The position numbers were made by a program, and so were the translations under genes. Shown piece by piece: positions 4,980-5,398 of a stretch of DNA of 5,398 nt. Under the pieces are notes generated by a model that was given only the letters and a program-made list of their open reading frames with translations, was not told the DNA's origin and ran no database searches. Each line of letters begins with the position of its first letter. The first letter of the stretch is position 1. This DNA is from an uncultured Longilinea sp. (GTDB lineage: Bacteria; Chloroflexota; Anaerolineae; Anaerolineales; Anaerolineaceae): assembly GCA_937863945.1 (NCBI GenBank), contig CALMIB010000307.1:1-5398 (forward strand), in the 5' to 3' direction.

Positions 4980-5398
4980 TCCTCGGTCTCCTTATCGTTC
5001 TTCGAAATGGTTTCGGTTTCTTGTGGGGAACCTTCCCCATGACAACGGGTTTTGGGCAGGTCGTCGGGGTGGCTGGCTTCCTGTTCCAGCCGCCGCACGG
5101 CAGCCAGGCAGGCTTCATCTTCCGGGGTGGGTTGGTACCGGGTGGTGAACCAGGCTTTGAGAATTTCCTGGGCGAGCGCCTCGGTGGTGGTGCGCAGCGA
5201 AAGGCAAAGCAGGTTGGCGTCGTTCCATTTGCGCGCGCCGCTGGCCGTTTCGGCGTCGCCGCAAAGCGCCGCGCGGATGCCAGGCACTTTGTAGGCTGCG
5301 ATGCTGACGCCGGTTCCCGTCCAGCAAAACAGGATACCCTCATCGGCGGTGCCGCCGGTGATGTCATGCGCCACGCAGGCCGCCACTTCGGGCCAGGG
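4976..5398 (-). CDS. rpiB: RpiB/LacA/LacB-family sugar-phosphate isomerase, C-terminal part (5' end outside window)
   Basis: The frame stays open to the window edge, so the 140 visible residues are the C-terminal part and the true start lies beyond position 5398. The GTG at 5386 is internal. RpiB-type enzymes interconvert ribose-5-phosphate and ribulose-5-phosphate, or related aldose/ketose phosphates, in the cytosol. Visible residues 19-46 match the family core: DEGILFC, the TGTG phosphate-binding turn, SIAAYKVPGIRAAL, then NDANLL at 59-64. Cys25 fits the family's catalytic cysteine. Two features are odd. Trp58 precedes NDAN where E. coli-type RpiB has the ring-opening His, and Trp26 follows the catalytic Cys where Gly or Ser is usual. 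After the core (about residue 90) a hydrophilic, acidic tail of about 50 residues replaces the short basic end of typical 150-residue members. The TGA stop overlaps the next gene's ATG. The family call is firm, but ribose-5-phosphate as substrate is not. Confidence 0.5.
   Translation of the reverse strand, partial: PWPEVAACVAHDITGGTADEGILFCWTGTGVSIAAYKVPGIRAALCGDAETASGARKWNDANLLCLSLRTTTEALAQEILKAWFTTRYQPTPEDEACLAAVRRLEQEASHPDDLPKTRCHGEGSPQETETISKNDKETEE
4988..4993 (-). promoter_or_regulatory. Shine-Dalgarno site of the phosphoglycerate dehydrogenase gene
   Basis: AAGGAG on the minus strand, 8 nt before the ATG at 4979, inside the end of the upstream isomerase gene. Together with the ATGA overlap it fixes the start and supports translational coupling. 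Confidence 0.5.

Noticed and set aside
4486..5148. A 220-codon open frame on the plus strand.
   Set aside because: It lies antisense to the dehydrogenase and isomerase genes, whose protein motifs are unmistakable, and its own translation is Ser/Arg/Pro-rich with no recognisable domain. It is a product of high GC content.
1..5398. Search by eye for CRISPR arrays, insertion sequences, tRNA or rRNA genes, and defence or phage modules.
   Set aside because: No direct-repeat array, transposase, terminal inverted repeats, cloverleaf or rRNA-like stretch was seen. The genes read as ordinary chromosomal content.

Overview
The window is a compact, GC-rich bacterial segment with every supported gene on the minus strand. 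The taxon cannot be fixed from the sequence alone. Several features point to a Chloroflexota (Anaerolineae-like) bacterium: a lipoprotein with a Pro/Thr-rich 'TPTPTNTP' linker, an F420-type luciferase-like oxidoreductase, a Taq-type M32 carboxypeptidase, and a short phosphoglycerate dehydrogenase coupled to an RpiB-family isomerase. This assignment is an inference.

Reading in the direction of transcription (high to low coordinates), the first unit enters from beyond the right edge. It holds the C-terminal part of an RpiB/LacA/LacB-family sugar-phosphate isomerase (4976-5398). Its stop codon overlaps the start of a 313-residue SerA-like D-3-phosphoglycerate dehydrogenase (4038-4979) in an ATGA junction. 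The unit probably ends at a perfect 10-bp GC-rich hairpin (3993-4015) that has only a weak U-tract.

The gap at 3859-4037 holds that hairpin, a sigma70-like promoter (about 3931-3960) and an inverted repeat lying on its -35 element. A second, four-gene unit follows: a metallocarboxypeptidase of family M32 (2356-3858), a stand-alone CheY-like receiver (1962-2336), a luciferase-like F420-dependent oxidoreductase of the Rv2161c/TIGR03619 type (1096-1965), and a lipoprotein with two tandem Ig-like repeats (69-1091). Spacings are +19, -4 and +4 nt, and the unit closes at a good Rho-independent terminator (7-39).

The first unit fits central carbon and serine metabolism (pentose-phosphate interconversion and 3-phosphoglycerate oxidation). 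The second has no obvious single pathway: a cytosolic peptidase, a signalling receiver, a flavin/F420 enzyme and an envelope lipoprotein share one apparent transcript. I see no mobile element, CRISPR array, rRNA or tRNA, and no convincing previously undescribed system. The points most worth a second look are the RpiB-like protein with Trp where the family ring-opening His is expected, the operator-like palindrome on the promoter, the duplicated Ig-like lipoprotein, and the orphan receiver in the peptidase operon.

[Form note: the original answer gave no feature confidence values; the uniform 0.5 is a placeholder required by the schema, not an estimate.]
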